This document shows, one piece after another, positions 46,740-56,292 of a DNA stretch of 64,000 nt. The DNA is from Bradyrhizobium sp. CB82 (lineage in GTDB: Bacteria; Pseudomonadota; Alphaproteobacteria; Rhizobiales; Xanthobacteraceae), in contig NZ_CP121650.1 in assembly GCF_029714405.1 (NCBI RefSeq), forward strand, positions 2,051,001-2,115,000, in the 5' to 3' direction. Within the stretch, counting starts at the first letter, position 1. Every line of letters starts with the position of its first letter. The notes beneath the pieces were generated by a model. It saw only the letters and a list, made by a program, of their open reading frames with translations, did no database searches and had not been told where the DNA came from. Both the position numbers and the translations under genes were made by a program.

Positions 46740-48299
46740 TCATTCGGGCACGCCAGCTATTCGCCAAGCTTGGCCCAATCTCTCTACATCTTCGAGCCGG
46801 CGAAAGGGCGAGGTTTTGATGCCGGAAATGCGCAGGGTGGAGTCACTCTGCAGGACTGCGTCGCACACACGACGCGCTTCGGCAATGCGTCCGGCCATCG
46901 CCAGGCTCGACATCAGTATGCGCTGTGCGCCCGAAAAGTTCGGCTGGCGCTGGATGGCACTGGTGGCAAGGGACAGAGCGTCGTCATGTCGTCCGGCAAA
47001 AAAATGTGCGAAGGCCATTCCGGTTTGCGGAATGAACAAGTGAGGATCGATCGGGCTCAAGCGAAGGGCCGCGGAGAATTGGTCGATCGCTGCATCGTGA
47101 TTGCCGAGATAAAGCTGTGCCCAACCTCCCCAAAGACGTGCCATTGCCAGATTGCGATCGAGTGCGACGGCTCTTGCGGCAAGAGCTGATCCGGTCTCCG
47201 GCTCCTCGAGCATATAGGAATAGACATGCGCTGCGTGCGCAAGGACCAGCGGATCGTCCTGGTCGAGTTGCACCGCTCGTTCGACCAACTGTCGGCTTTC
47301 AGCCCGTTCCTTTGCCGCGTCCTCGGTCCATCCGAACCCTTTCCTCTGACCGAAAATGTTGGCTCCGGAGGCGTAGGCGACGGCAAATGCAGGATCGAGC
47401 GCGATGGCAAGCTTAGTCATCCTGAGAGCTTCATCGCTGCCCTTCCGCGTCCACTGGTAGATGCTGAACTTGGAGCGCAGATAATAGTCATAGGCCTGGA
47501 GGTTTTCGGTCGGCTTGCGCCGTGCGCGCTCTATCTCGGCCCGCTCAAGCTGTGGAGACATCGCGCCGATCACGCTGCTCGTCAGGCGATCCTGCAAATC
47601 GAAGATGTCTTCGAGATCGCTGTCGAACTTGTCCGCCCAGATGTGGGCGTCGGTCGACGCGTCGATCAGCTGCCCGGTCACGCGAACCCGTTTTCCGGCC
47701 TTGCGGACGCTGCCTTCCAGCACATAGCGAACGCCAAGCTCACGGCTGACTCGCTTGATGTCGACGGCTCTTCCCTTGTAGGTGAAGCTCGAATTTCGTG
47801 AGATTACGAACAGCAACTTCGAACGCGACAATCCCGTGATGATATCCTCGACCATGCCGTCGGCGAAATATTCCTGATCCGGATCATTGTTCAGGTTGGC
47901 AAAAGGAAGCACGGCCACCGACGCCTTGTTCGCGGCCGTAAATGCAACGGGTGTCGGTGCGGACGTCTCGCCGGGCGGCGTCTCGATCGCAACCGGCGGA
48001 CCGACATAGCGGTAGCCACGGCGCGGCAGCGTCTCGATCCAATCGGTAGCGCCGGCGGCTTCGTTGAAGACCCGCCGCAATGCCGCGATCTGAACCGTCA
48101 GATTGCTGTCCTCGATTGCAAGTCCCGGCCACGTAGCTTCCACCAGCGTGTCTTTTGAAACCGGCGTTCCGGCGCGCTCGATCAGGGCGCAAAGCAGCGC
48201 CACCGCGCGCTGGCCTAGTCCGGTTGGTTCGGTTTCCCGAAACAGTATTTTTGCCCCGGTATCGAGGCGGAAGGGCCCGAATGTATAGATCGTCGTCAT
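46740..48299 (-). CDS. CadC-like winged-helix regulator with TolB-like and TPR domains
   Basis: A 519-residue protein. An OmpR/ToxR-type winged helix occupies residues ~1-95 (ATWPGLAIEDSNLTVQIAAL, then TLPRRGYRYVGP). A TolB-like domain follows (VAVLPFANLNNDPDQEYFAD, GVRYVLEGSVRKAGKRVRVT), and then TPR repeats. Such proteins are common in Bradyrhizobium, often beside methyltransferases or cyclases, with unknown signals. The ATG at 48299 begins directly at the DNA-binding domain; an ATG at 48317 is an alternative. It runs divergently from the methyltransferase. Confidence 0.85.
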   Translation of the reverse strand: MTTIYTFGPFRLDTGAKILFRETEPTGLGQRAVALLCALIERAGTPVSKDTLVEATWPGLAIEDSNLTVQIAALRRVFNEAAGATDWIETLPRRGYRYVGPPVAIETPPGETSAPTPVAFTAANKASVAVLPFANLNNDPDQEYFADGMVEDIITGLSRSKLLFVISRNSSFTYKGRAVDIKRVSRELGVRYVLEGSVRKAGKRVRVTGQLIDASTDAHIWADKFDSDLEDIFDLQDRLTSSVIGAMSPQLERAEIERARRKPTENLQAYDYYLRSKFSIYQWTRKGSDEALRMTKLAIALDPAFAVAYASGANIFGQRKGFGWTEDAAKERAESRQLVERAVQLDQDDPLVLAHAAHVYSYMLEEPETGSALAARAVALDRNLAMARLWGGWAQLYLGNHDAAIDQFSAALRLSPIDPHLFIPQTGMAFAHFFAGRHDDALSLATSAIQRQPNFSGAQRILMSSLAMAGRIAEARRVCDAVLQSDSTLRISGIKTSPFRRLEDVERLGQAWRIAGVPE

Positions 48300-48613
48300 G
48301 GGCGTAGTGGGAACCATTCGGAGCTATTTTGCAATAATTTCGGGGGAGATTCACGACTCTCAGTCCGGGTGGGTCCACTTCTGATGCCGTCGCAACGCTT
48401 GGTCATGTTGCAAACCGCGAGGCCCCACACAAGCGTCAAGGTCGTCATTCGAATGTCGAGCGAGGGCAAAGCGCAATGCTGACTGGCCGGCTCTACAGAA
48501 CAAAACGCTTCCCAAGAGGGACGGCGTGCCACCGGCATCTTCAAGAATTGTGGGTTTGTCCGGCTTCTGATCGCGCATGTTGGTCCCCTCAGTGCTGAAA
48601 TTTGGAGCAAATT
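48300..48613. promoter_or_regulatory. Divergent promoter region, regulator and methyltransferase
   Basis: About 310 bp between divergent genes, likely the regulator's own target region. GGAG precedes the methyltransferase ATG at 6 bp. No defined operator was recognised. Confidence 0.4.
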
Positions 48614-49648
48614 ATGGCTGAATCGAATCAGGCAGCGGCTCAGTCCCCGCCGGCGCACGTTCAGCTGATACAGATGGGAATGGGCGGCGCGGTCGCCAAT
48701 ATCGTGCACATCGCCGCGAAGCTGGGATTGGCCGATCACCTTGCTGATAGACCGAAAACTGCCGTGGAGCTGGCCGGCCCATCGGCTCTCCACGCTCCGT
48801 CCTTGCACAGATTGATGAGGACGCTGGCCAGTCTGGGGCTTCTCACCGAAGGTGACCAACTGCGATTTTCGTTGACGGAGCTCGGCGAGGCATTGAAGTC
48901 GGATGCTCCGGGCTCGGCAAGATCGACCCTGCTCATGACGGGAAGCTCCTGGGCCGCAAGTGGCTTTGCCCATTTTCTTCATTCCTTGCAAACAGGCCGT
49001 ACGGGCTTTGAAAAGGCACAGGGAATGCCGTTCTTCGACTATCTTGCTCAACATCCCGAAGCCGCTTCAGTGTTCAGTGAAGCGATGGTTGGGCTTCATG
49101 GAGCAGAGCCTCCAGCGGTCGCAGCGGCCTATGACTTTTCCAAATTCCGGACCATCGTCGATGTTGGAGGAGCATCTGGCAACATGCTCGCCGCCGTGCT
49201 GGGGCGATACAAAGAGCCTCGAGGCCTGCTGTTCGATCGGCCGCACGTCGTTGTCGATGCTGAAAAGTTGCTCAAAGCGCACGGTTTGATGGGTCGTGTG
49301 ACCGTCGAGGCTGGAGATTTTTTCCAGTCGGTGCCGTCGGGCGGCGACGCCTACGTCTTGTCGCATATCTTGCACGACTGGAACGATGACCAGAGCTTGA
49401 CGATCTTGGGGCATTGTCGCAAAGCCATGAGGCCGGATGGACGACTGCTTGTCGTCGAAATGGTCCTGCCGCTCGGTGATGCTCCCCATCCAGGAAAGAT
49501 ACTGGATATGGTGATGTTGGCATTGGTTGGCGGTCAGGAGCGTACCGAAGCCGAGTACGCCAGTCTCCTGCACAAGGCTGGTTTCCGCCTCAGTCGCGTC
49601 GTGGCAACACAATCACCGGTGAGCGTGGTAGAAGCCGTTCTGGCCTAG
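48614..49648 (+). CDS. SAM-dependent O-methyltransferase (acetylserotonin-OMT-like)
   Basis: A 344-residue class I O-methyltransferase. An N-terminal winged-helix dimerisation domain (IVHIAAKLGLADHLADRPKT) precedes the SAM-binding fold (IVDVGGASGNMLAAVLGRYK) and the catalytic region SHILHDWNDDQSLTILGHCR. It methylates small hydroxylated substrates; the target is unknown. The ATG at 48614 has GGAG at 6 bp, better than a TTG at 48602. It sits with its divergent regulator inside the interrupted bfd/bfr operon. Confidence 0.88.
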   Translation: MAESNQAAAQSPPAHVQLIQMGMGGAVANIVHIAAKLGLADHLADRPKTAVELAGPSALHAPSLHRLMRTLASLGLLTEGDQLRFSLTELGEALKSDAPGSARSTLLMTGSSWAASGFAHFLHSLQTGRTGFEKAQGMPFFDYLAQHPEAASVFSEAMVGLHGAEPPAVAAAYDFSKFRTIVDVGGASGNMLAAVLGRYKEPRGLLFDRPHVVVDAEKLLKAHGLMGRVTVEAGDFFQSVPSGGDAYVLSHILHDWNDDQSLTILGHCRKAMRPDGRLLVVEMVLPLGDAPHPGKILDMVMLALVGGQERTEAEYASLLHKAGFRLSRVVATQSPVSVVEAVLA

Positions 49649-49789
49649 TGCCGCGAGGTCCGCTTGGCCTCACGGGGGACGGCAAGTTAATATCTGCTCA
49701 TGTTCGTAACCGCCGAGCTGACAGGCACGGGGGAAGTTGCGTTTGGCCAGACGCCTGTGATTCAAACTCCAACCCCCCGGGATCGAATC

Positions 49790-50551
49790 ATGCGCTACGA
49801 ACTCGCTGACTACGAATGGACCGTCATAAGGCCGATGCTGCCGAACAAGCCGCGCGGCGTTCCTCGGGTGAACGACCGTCGTGTCCTCAGTGGCATATTC
49901 TGGATCTTGCGGTCAGGAGCACCTTGGCGTGATCTGCCCGAGGCGTTCGGCCCATACACCACTTGCTACAACCGATTCGTCCGCTGGCGGCGCGCCGGTG
50001 TCTGGGATCGCATCATAAACGCACTTGCCGCTGCTCATGATGCCGCTGTCCAGATGATAGATACCTCCGTTGTTCGCGTGCATCAGCATGGAGCCTGCAT
50101 CACAAGAAACCGCCGTCAATCAATGGGAAGGTCACGCGGCGGTTTGACGAGCAAAATTCATGCGGTGGTCGATAGCAAAGGTCTGCCGATACGGTTGGCG
50201 CTAAGCCCCGGTGAGGCCCACGATATCCGACTCGCCGGAAAACTGCTGTCTCGTCTGAAATCCGGGTCATTGCTTCTTGTCGACCGGGGCTACGACGCCG
50301 ACTGGATCAGAGAGCTTGCTATGAAGAAGGGTGCGTGGGCCAATATCCCGCCGAAAAGTAATCGCAGCGATCCGATCTGCTTCAGCCCGTATCTCTACCG
50401 CGCTCGCAACCGGGTGGAGCGGTTCTTTAACAGAATCAAGCAATGTCGTCGCGTAGCGACGCGATACGACAGGCTTGCCGCTAACTACCTTGCCTTCGTT
50501 CAACTCGCGTCAATCAGGCTATGGCTGCGCCCTAATGAGTCCGCGTCCTAG
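49790..50551 (+). mobile_element. IS5-family transposase gene
   Basis: A 253-residue transposase starting MRYELADYEWTVIRPMLPNK. The DDE motifs are visible as MIDTSVVRVHQHGA, LLLVDRGYDADW and RARNRVERFFNRIKQCRRVA, and the N-terminal PWRDLPEAFGPYTTCYNRF is typical of IS5 group members. It appears intact. I could not identify matching terminal inverted repeats, so the element's ends are not given. It lies 58 bp before the bfd stop. Confidence 0.9.
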
Positions 50552-50609
50552 TTTAGAACGCTTCTGAGGAAAAACTAGCAAGCATCCCCGAGACGAAACC
50601 GAGACGCAC

Positions 50610-50894
50610 CTACCGAGAAAAACCAAGAAAGTTGGTCGCTGCGGGTCCAACTCTGGGCTCATCCTGCGCGTCATCCTTGATCCGGCGATGCGGACAGTCG
50701 GCCTGACAGGCCAGCGCACATTCCCTATACGCCTCGTCGATGATCGTCTTGATGGTGCGCGCGCAGCGGCCGCACTCAGCGCTGCAGCCGAGACAGTCAT
50801 AGATCTGTTTGGCATTGCGCAGCGCATCCTCGGCCGTGTTCACGGCGTGGCGAACATCGCGGTCGGTGAGGACATTGCAGGAGCAAACGATCAT
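50610..50894 (-). CDS. bfd: Bacterioferritin-associated ferredoxin
   Basis: A 94-residue [2Fe-2S] protein. Ligand cysteines are Cys4-x-Cys6 and Cys41-x2-Cys44 (MIVCSCNVL; CLGCSAECGRCARTI), and the C-terminal tail is longer than in E. coli Bfd. Bfd reduces and releases iron from bacterioferritin. It is on the same strand as the bfr fragment and in the usual bfd-bfr order, but 4 kb of inserted genes lie between them. Confidence 0.92.
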   Translation of the reverse strand: MIVCSCNVLTDRDVRHAVNTAEDALRNAKQIYDCLGCSAECGRCARTIKTIIDEAYRECALACQADCPHRRIKDDAQDEPRVGPAATNFLGFSR

Positions 50895-51057
50895 GAAGCC
50901 CTAAAAGGACGTTTCAGCAAGGCGGTTGAGATCGATATTGGACGGCGGTCGGGCGCGTAGAATAATCCAAAGAGCACGGAGATGATTGAGTGGTGACCCG
51001 CCCTTGGAAGTCTTTCCCTGACCTTTGTTCCTTGCAGATCAGCAGAACTTTGTATGT

Positions 51058-51924
51058 TCACTCGCTGCGACCGCTAGCCGCAGATCCGACCGAGAACACG
51101 GGAACGCCGCTCCGCTCCGCCCAAAGATCGACACTCTCGGTTAGCGTAGATGACACAACTGGAGTCTGCTGGCCCTGAGATGCAGTCACCACTGCATTTT
51201 GGGTATTGTTGAAGACCTCCTCTATCCCCCTCGAAGAATCCATCTGCGTAAGAAGAGCGGTCATCAGCCGGCTATGTAGTTCATCAGGGTCTTCGACGAT
51301 CGCACCAGGCGCGGCTGAGCTCAGGATCAGCGCATTCTCATCTCCTTGAATGGGTGCAAGCCCATGTGAATAAGTCCTGAAGCGTCGCTCGTAAGGGTTG
51401 CGGCGCGAAGCCTCAATAACTAGGAGCCTGACGCGTGCTCCTGAAGTCTGGAGTTGCGAGAGGAGATGGTCAATGCTTAGCCCTTGCAGACGGATATCTT
51501 CTTCACTCCAAATCTTCGCATCGACTGGGATTAGATAATTGTGTCCGTCAGACTGGATTCCGTAACCTCCGAAATAAACTAACACAGTCGAGTTCGAATG
51601 TACTCTTGCCCTTAGATGATCGACTGCGTGTGTCATGTCCGAGCCCGTGGCATTTTCAATGGCATCGACCAGAAAGCCGTGCGCGCGAAGAGCATTTGTC
51701 AGGCCTTCCGCGTCGCGTGTCATTATGGGAAGAGGAGAGTCAGCATCGGGATAGGCCGAATTGCCAATCACCAGCGCCAGTCGACTAGTATCGAGGGGCG
51801 CGGATTTGCCCGACCAGATGGGATCGCTGATGGGCCGAGGCGTCTCCCGCTGCCTTATCCCGTCGAGACTGGTTGAGAGCAAGCTGAGCGAGAGTGCAAC
51901 GCCGATTAGTGTGGGAGATCTCAT
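51058..51924 (-). CDS. Caspase-like (C14) protein without catalytic residues
   Basis: A 288-residue protein with a signal-like N-terminus and the caspase/metacaspase p20 fold: RLALVIGNSAYPDADSPLP, then VLVYFGGYGIQSDGHNYLIP. In active relatives the last motif is SGHG, with a catalytic His; here it is Tyr121. The catalytic Cys motif DACR is EASR, with Ser173. The substrate-pocket VIEASRRNPYERRF is otherwise conserved. It is therefore likely a pseudo-peptidase. It lies upstream of bfd on the same strand. Confidence 0.85.
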   Translation of the reverse strand: MRSPTLIGVALSLSLLSTSLDGIRQRETPRPISDPIWSGKSAPLDTSRLALVIGNSAYPDADSPLPIMTRDAEGLTNALRAHGFLVDAIENATGSDMTHAVDHLRARVHSNSTVLVYFGGYGIQSDGHNYLIPVDAKIWSEEDIRLQGLSIDHLLSQLQTSGARVRLLVIEASRRNPYERRFRTYSHGLAPIQGDENALILSSAAPGAIVEDPDELHSRLMTALLTQMDSSRGIEEVFNNTQNAVVTASQGQQTPVVSSTLTESVDLWAERSGVPVFSVGSAASGRSE

Positions 51925-51966
51925 TCCATTATGGTCTCCGAAGAAACGCGCCTTTCCGCTTGCTCG

Positions 51967-52446
51967 TCAATTCCGTCGCGCCGTCCAGTAGCCTGAACAG
52001 CGCGCTGATCCTGAGTGGCCGCTCCAGGTCCCCCGACCGGACGTCGCAAACAGTTTGCCCGCGCCCGCGGCATATTTGTCTTGGACCGTCACGGAAGCGC
52101 GAACCGCGCCCGTTTTTCCAACGTATCCTCGAAACTTCACGAGATTGGGATGCGTGACAATTCCGTTGGTCACATCGACAGTGAAGCTGTAAGTGGAATC
52201 GCAGGTTCCTCTTTGCGTCACGAAGACGAGGTCCCACGAGCCGTCGTAGGACGATGAACCGTATGCTGCGGGTGCAGAGTGGTGACTCCGCCGCGCCAAT
52301 AAGTGCGCGTCTGTCGTCAAATCTGGTTTCGCCGCCCTGATCGACGTGCCATTGATCGGCGAGGCTGACGATTTGGCTGTGGCGGCGATCGCGATAGGAA
52401 CAGCAATTGCGAGCGCACTCGCGAGCTTGCAGACCTGAATCTTCAT
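51967..52446 (-). CDS. Secreted protein of unknown function
   Basis: A 159-residue exported protein. The signal peptide (VCKLASALAIAVPIAIAATA) precedes a variable linker (SSASPINGTSIRAAKPDL) and a beta-rich C-terminal domain with two cysteines (YDGSWDLVFVTQRGTCDSTY; SGHSGSARCSGYWTARRN). The C-terminal domain recurs in uncharacterised Bradyrhizobium proteins. Element E3 lies 32 bp upstream. A decayed relative with the same upstream element is at 2570-2842. Confidence 0.75.
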   Translation of the reverse strand: MKIQVCKLASALAIAVPIAIAATAKSSASPINGTSIRAAKPDLTTDAHLLARRSHHSAPAAYGSSSYDGSWDLVFVTQRGTCDSTYSFTVDVTNGIVTHPNLVKFRGYVGKTGAVRASVTVQDKYAAGAGKLFATSGRGTWSGHSGSARCSGYWTARRN

Positions 52447-52477
52447 GGAAGCTCCTCTTCGCTTTAAACCACGCAAC

Positions 52478-52548
52478 GAGAATGACCTTGCAACTCGGTC
52501 GAGGGAAATCACCTCTCGCCATGGAGTCGATAGACGACCATTATTGCC
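52478..52548 (-). promoter_or_regulatory. Conserved promoter-like element, copy E3
   Basis: Toward the secreted-protein gene it reads GGCAATAATGGTCG, TCTATCGACTCCATGGCG, AGAGGTGATTTCCC and, after a spacer, TTGCAAGGTCATTCTC. It ends 32 bp before the start codon. Confidence 0.7.
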
Positions 52549-53276
52549 GCTTTGCTGGGCGAGACTACAGTGAGGAGGCCCATCATCGGGTAGTTCAACG
52601 GCGACGGCGAGTTAGGAGCCTCTGCGGACGTGGCGAGCAGACAATCATGTACCACCCATGGCGCGGCGAACTCATGGGCTAGAGCGTCATGGCACCGACT
52701 TCGCGTGATATGCATTCGAAGAACCAAAGTTTCCGTCGTGGTAAAGGACGCCGGTGGACGACGGGCTCTTGTGGCCGGAGGGACCCCGGCGCCATAGCGA
52801 CGTTTGGTTTTGCGCGGATTGATGGTGGGTACCCTCGAACCCGGTCGGGACGGCCGCGCCCTCGACGTCGTCGGTGCGCGGAGCTTGCTTAAACCGACGC
52901 CTCGAGTGTTGGAAACCCGTGCGAGTGGCTGGCACCGCACCAGGTAGAAAGCGCAAAGCCGTGTCGGGCCGTGTGCCTTCAGAGCGACAGGCGTTCTTCT
53001 CTCCGCATCGATGCGGTGGGGGACGGCGAGGTGAGGGGCCGGTCTTCCTGCAATGCTCTGGGTCACGGTTTACTCGCAGCTCCGATTGCGGCGGGGTGTA
53101 CGGGCGCTTGGGCTTTACGACCGCGCTCGCGGCACCAGTGTTTTTGCCGAGAGATCGGCTGAGCCGCGCATAATAATCCTTCCGCCGAAAGTATGAGCGC
53201 GTGAACACCTCTTCGCGCCAGCCGAGAGTTCCGCTCCGGCCCGCAGCACGTGACGCACTACTTTTGAGCCGTTCCG
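52549..53276. other. 730-bp stretch between two divergent elements
   Basis: Bounded by E3 (reading left) and E4 (reading right). GC-rich frames on both strands, including a 212-codon frame on the minus strand, lack known domains, and the latter's start overlaps E4. No gene is called. Confidence 0.4.
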
Positions 53277-53340
53277 ATAACGGCTGGCTATCGACTTCAT
53301 GGCGAGAGGTGATTTTCTTTTCCACCGTCCCTGACCCAAT
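53277..53340 (+). promoter_or_regulatory. Conserved promoter-like element, copy E4
   Basis: Reads GATAACGGCTGG, CTATCGACTTCATGGCG and AGAGGTGATTTTC. Its downstream TTGCAAGG part has diverged to CTGACCCAATCTT. It ends 73 bp before the small gene at 53414. Confidence 0.6.
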
Positions 53341-53413
53341 CTTAATCAGTCATCGCCCGCTCGCGGCTGCGGCCAAAGTCGGCCTTCCGTTGGACGATCA
53401 TAAGAGGTCCGAC

Positions 53414-53737
53414 ATGCACATCGAAGAGACGGCCCGCATTTCCTTGCCCCGCTCTGTCGAACACCCGCCGTTGGAGAATGCCGTGGTGCTCTTGGAGGCG
53501 GCGAGTGTTGCGAACGGATTGGAGCGTGCGTTCAGCACAAGTGTGAGTTGCGTGCGCGATGACGATACCGGCTGCATTGCGTCGAGATGTATGGAGATCC
53601 CAGTCGTCGGATCCAACGGCGAGGTGTCGGACGTCTTGTGCCATACCAATCTGTTCGATGCGCGAACCGCGGTCGCTGCTGGCGAGCGGCCCACTGTGAG
53701 AATGGCGCGCGAACACTTGGGCTCCATTCAGCGATGA
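53414..53737 (+). CDS. Small hypothetical protein coupled to NhaA
   Basis: A 107-residue protein starting MHIEETARISLPRSVEHPPL with GAGG upstream. It holds the segment AVVLLEAASVANGLERAF and two closely spaced cysteines (CIASRCMEIP). No family was recognised. Its stop overlaps the nhaA start by ATGA, so translation of the two is coupled. Element E4 lies 73 bp upstream. Confidence 0.55.
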   Translation: MHIEETARISLPRSVEHPPLENAVVLLEAASVANGLERAFSTSVSCVRDDDTGCIASRCMEIPVVGSNGEVSDVLCHTNLFDARTAVAAGERPTVRMAREHLGSIQR

Positions 53738-55602
53738 AGCTTATGATCCCGCCCGGCCGCCTCGATCGTGCAGTCGATCACAAGACAGAGCACGTGCTCG
53801 GCCTCGCCGATGCCGAGATCTCGCTAGTTGAGTACGGCAGCTACGCCTGTCCGCACTGCAGGGCTGCCAACGAGCGCATCGCGCAGGCGCGCGATCAACT
53901 TGGCGACCGCGTTTGCTATGCCTTCCGCCACAGGCCGCTCACGGACAACAGTCTTTCCTTCCGTGCTGCGGAGCTCGCTGAGCTTGCTCAGACGCCAGAG
54001 ACGTTCTGGTCCGCGCACATCAAGCTGATGACGAGGTCGATGCAGCTCACAGAGGACGACCTTTCGGCGGTGGCCGCTGACCTAGGTGTGCATGCCAACC
54101 CCACGCTTCGCGATAGCGACGCGGTTCGGCGCGCGAAGGCGAGGGTGGAGTCGGACATCGCGAGTGCACGCGCGAGCGGCGTGAGATTCACGCCGACATT
54201 TTACATTAACCGCCGGCGCTACGACGGACCCTGGGACGAAAGTTCTCTCGTTGATGCAATGCTTGGCACGCTTGGCCACCGCGTCCGTACGGCTGCCCTA
54301 GACTTCGCGAGCTGGGGCCCGTCCGCCGGCATTATGCTCGTCGTCGCTACTGTGGCGGCGATTGTCTTGACGAACTCGCCGATCGGGCCGGCATTCGAGG
54401 CGCTCTGGCGCTGGGAGTTCGGCGTGAGCTTGGGCAGCGCAGCCTTTCGGATGTCCATCCTCCATTGGGTCAACGACGGGCTGCTGACGCTGTTCTTCCT
54501 CGTTGTGGGATTGGAAGTGAAGCGCGAGATGACAGTCGGACACCTCGCAAGCCGTCGGTCCGCGGCGCTTCCGATCGCGGCCGCGCTCGGCGGCATGGTT
54601 GTGCCGGCGTGTCTGTATTCGCTGGTTCTCCCCGCGGGGCCGTGGTCGTACGGGTGGGGCGTTCCGATGGCGACCGACACCGCGTTCGCGATTGCCTTGA
54701 TTGCAGTGATGGGCTCCCGCGTCCCCGTCGAGCTGCGTATCTTCCTCACCGCGGCGGCCATCGTTGACGACATCGGTGCGATCGTCGTCGTCGCCGTGTT
54801 TTACTCCGGCAAAATCCATCTGGCCTACCTTGCTGCTGCGGCGATGGTTGTAGTTGCGCTAGTGCTGCTGAGCCGATCTGGGGTGTACCATCTCTCGCCC
54901 TACATCCTGATGGGCGCTGCGCTGTGGGCCTTCGTATACGCGGGCGGTCTCCACGCTACATTGGCCGGCGTGTTACTTGCCTTGTTCATTCCGACGCGAC
55001 CGCCCGCCAATCTGGCCGCCCTGATGACGCAGGCGAGCACCATCATCGCGTCCGAGGCTCGGCATGAGGGCGAAGTTCTCAGGCGCGGCCCCTCCACTCC
55101 AGCCCTGCAGGCGCTCGACGCAATCTACGATAGGATTGAATCGCCCGCCGATCGACTGCTACGACACGCCGGCGCGCGATCGAGCTACGCCGTCCTCCCT
55201 ATCTTCGCATTGGCGAATGCCGGAGTGACGATCAACCCAGGCGTCCTCGCTGGCCATGGCCGTCTCACGGCTGCGATCGTCGCTGGTCTCGCTATAGGAA
55301 AACCGCTCGGCGTCTTCCTCGCGGCCGCAGCGGCAGTGCGCACAGGCATAGCCGTCAAGCCGGCCGAATACACGTGGCGGCAGCTGGGCGGGGCGGGAGC
55401 CCTCGCTGGCATTGGCTTCACGATGTCGCTCTTCATCGCCGGACAGGCGTTTCCAAGCGCCACCGACTTCTCGGCCGCAAAAATCGCTGTTTTCGCCGCC
55501 TCGGGTCTTTCTGCCGTCGTCGGGACTGGCCTGCTCTGGGGAGCTTCGCGTCAGGAGCTTATCGGAGATGTGCCGCAGAGCTCCGGCATGAAATCATCGT
55601 AG
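53734..55602 (+). CDS. nhaA: DsbA-like thioredoxin domain fused to NhaA Na+/H+ antiporter
   Basis: A 622-residue fusion. Residues ~1-180 form a DsbA/thioredoxin domain with Cys39-Pro-His-Cys42 (YACPHCRAAN) and a conserved FTPTFYINRRRYDG end. Residues ~195-610 form NhaA, with LHWVNDGLLTLFFLVVGLEV and the paired aspartates of AAIVDDIGAIVVVAVFY. NhaA exports Na+ for H+ at the inner membrane. The joined DsbA domain is known in related bacteria, but its role is unclear. The ATG at 53734 overlaps the upstream stop. Confidence 0.92.
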   Translation: MKLMIPPGRLDRAVDHKTEHVLGLADAEISLVEYGSYACPHCRAANERIAQARDQLGDRVCYAFRHRPLTDNSLSFRAAELAELAQTPETFWSAHIKLMTRSMQLTEDDLSAVAADLGVHANPTLRDSDAVRRAKARVESDIASARASGVRFTPTFYINRRRYDGPWDESSLVDAMLGTLGHRVRTAALDFASWGPSAGIMLVVATVAAIVLTNSPIGPAFEALWRWEFGVSLGSAAFRMSILHWVNDGLLTLFFLVVGLEVKREMTVGHLASRRSAALPIAAALGGMVVPACLYSLVLPAGPWSYGWGVPMATDTAFAIALIAVMGSRVPVELRIFLTAAAIVDDIGAIVVVAVFYSGKIHLAYLAAAAMVVVALVLLSRSGVYHLSPYILMGAALWAFVYAGGLHATLAGVLLALFIPTRPPANLAALMTQASTIIASEARHEGEVLRRGPSTPALQALDAIYDRIESPADRLLRHAGARSSYAVLPIFALANAGVTINPGVLAGHGRLTAAIVAGLAIGKPLGVFLAAAAAVRTGIAVKPAEYTWRQLGGAGALAGIGFTMSLFIAGQAFPSATDFSAAKIAVFAASGLSAVVGTGLLWGASRQELIGDVPQSSGMKSS

Positions 55603-55786
55603 CTTGCCGCCGCTTATGCCTGACCGTGAAAGGAGATGATTCCACCTGCGACGAGGCGGTCGGCCTCTTCCACATCGCAGGCGTGAAACTTAGGGGCATT
55701 TGGTCGTGACCTCCTGGTATTCCGCCGTCGAGGACACCAGCAACGCAGAGTTATCGCGGCGAACCGTCGCATTTGAAGGAGTCGAA

Positions 55787-56020
55787 ATGACGCACGTATA
55801 TTTCCACTGCGCGAACACCAAGAAGGTTTTCGTCGATCGCCGCGGCGCCGTCGTGGATGATCTTGCTGAAGCGCGGGATCATGCGAACCGCATCGTGCAG
55901 TCCCTCACCAAAGAGCGCAGCCTCGAGGATTGGCGTGACTGGGTTCTGCATGTCAGCGATGATCAGGGCGATGAGCTCTTCGTTGTGCCCTTCACTTTCG
56001 TGCTCGGGGAGCCGAATTGA
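55787..56020 (+). CDS. DUF6894-type small protein
   Basis: A 77-residue soluble protein reading MTHVYFHCANTKKVFVDRRG and ending VVPFTFVLGEPN. The pattern, an N-terminal YFH strand with a D..G element then EARDHANRIVQSL and WRDWVLHVSDDQGDELF, matches the small DUF6894 family common in rhizobia. AGGAG precedes the ATG at 55787. The function is unknown. Confidence 0.75.
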   Translation: MTHVYFHCANTKKVFVDRRGAVVDDLAEARDHANRIVQSLTKERSLEDWRDWVLHVSDDQGDELFVVPFTFVLGEPN

Positions 56021-56292
56021 GGTCGCCGTGTTCCAAGCGCTCCTTTGAACCAACGCGCATATGTCCACTTGAAAAGCAGGCCGCTGGTGCCCTAACGAAG
56101 ACTATCTTCAGCGTCAGCGCCGCAACGCGCCGGCACGAATTGCGGAGGAGTGCTTGCGCGCGCTGGGCAGCTAACGCGGCCGCCAGCCTTGCGTTTCGGT
56201 GGTGGGCCAGGTTTCAGGCTTTGCAACTGGTCGCGCCGAAATCGCATGCGGTGACCAAAGACCGAAGTCCTTCGTCACGCCAGGTATCGAAT

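Noticed and set aside
52687..53325. 212-codon open frame on the minus strand
   Set aside because: Low-complexity, Arg/Pro/Ser-rich translation without a domain; its start region overlaps element E4 in the opposite direction. GC-rich sequence gives such frames by chance.
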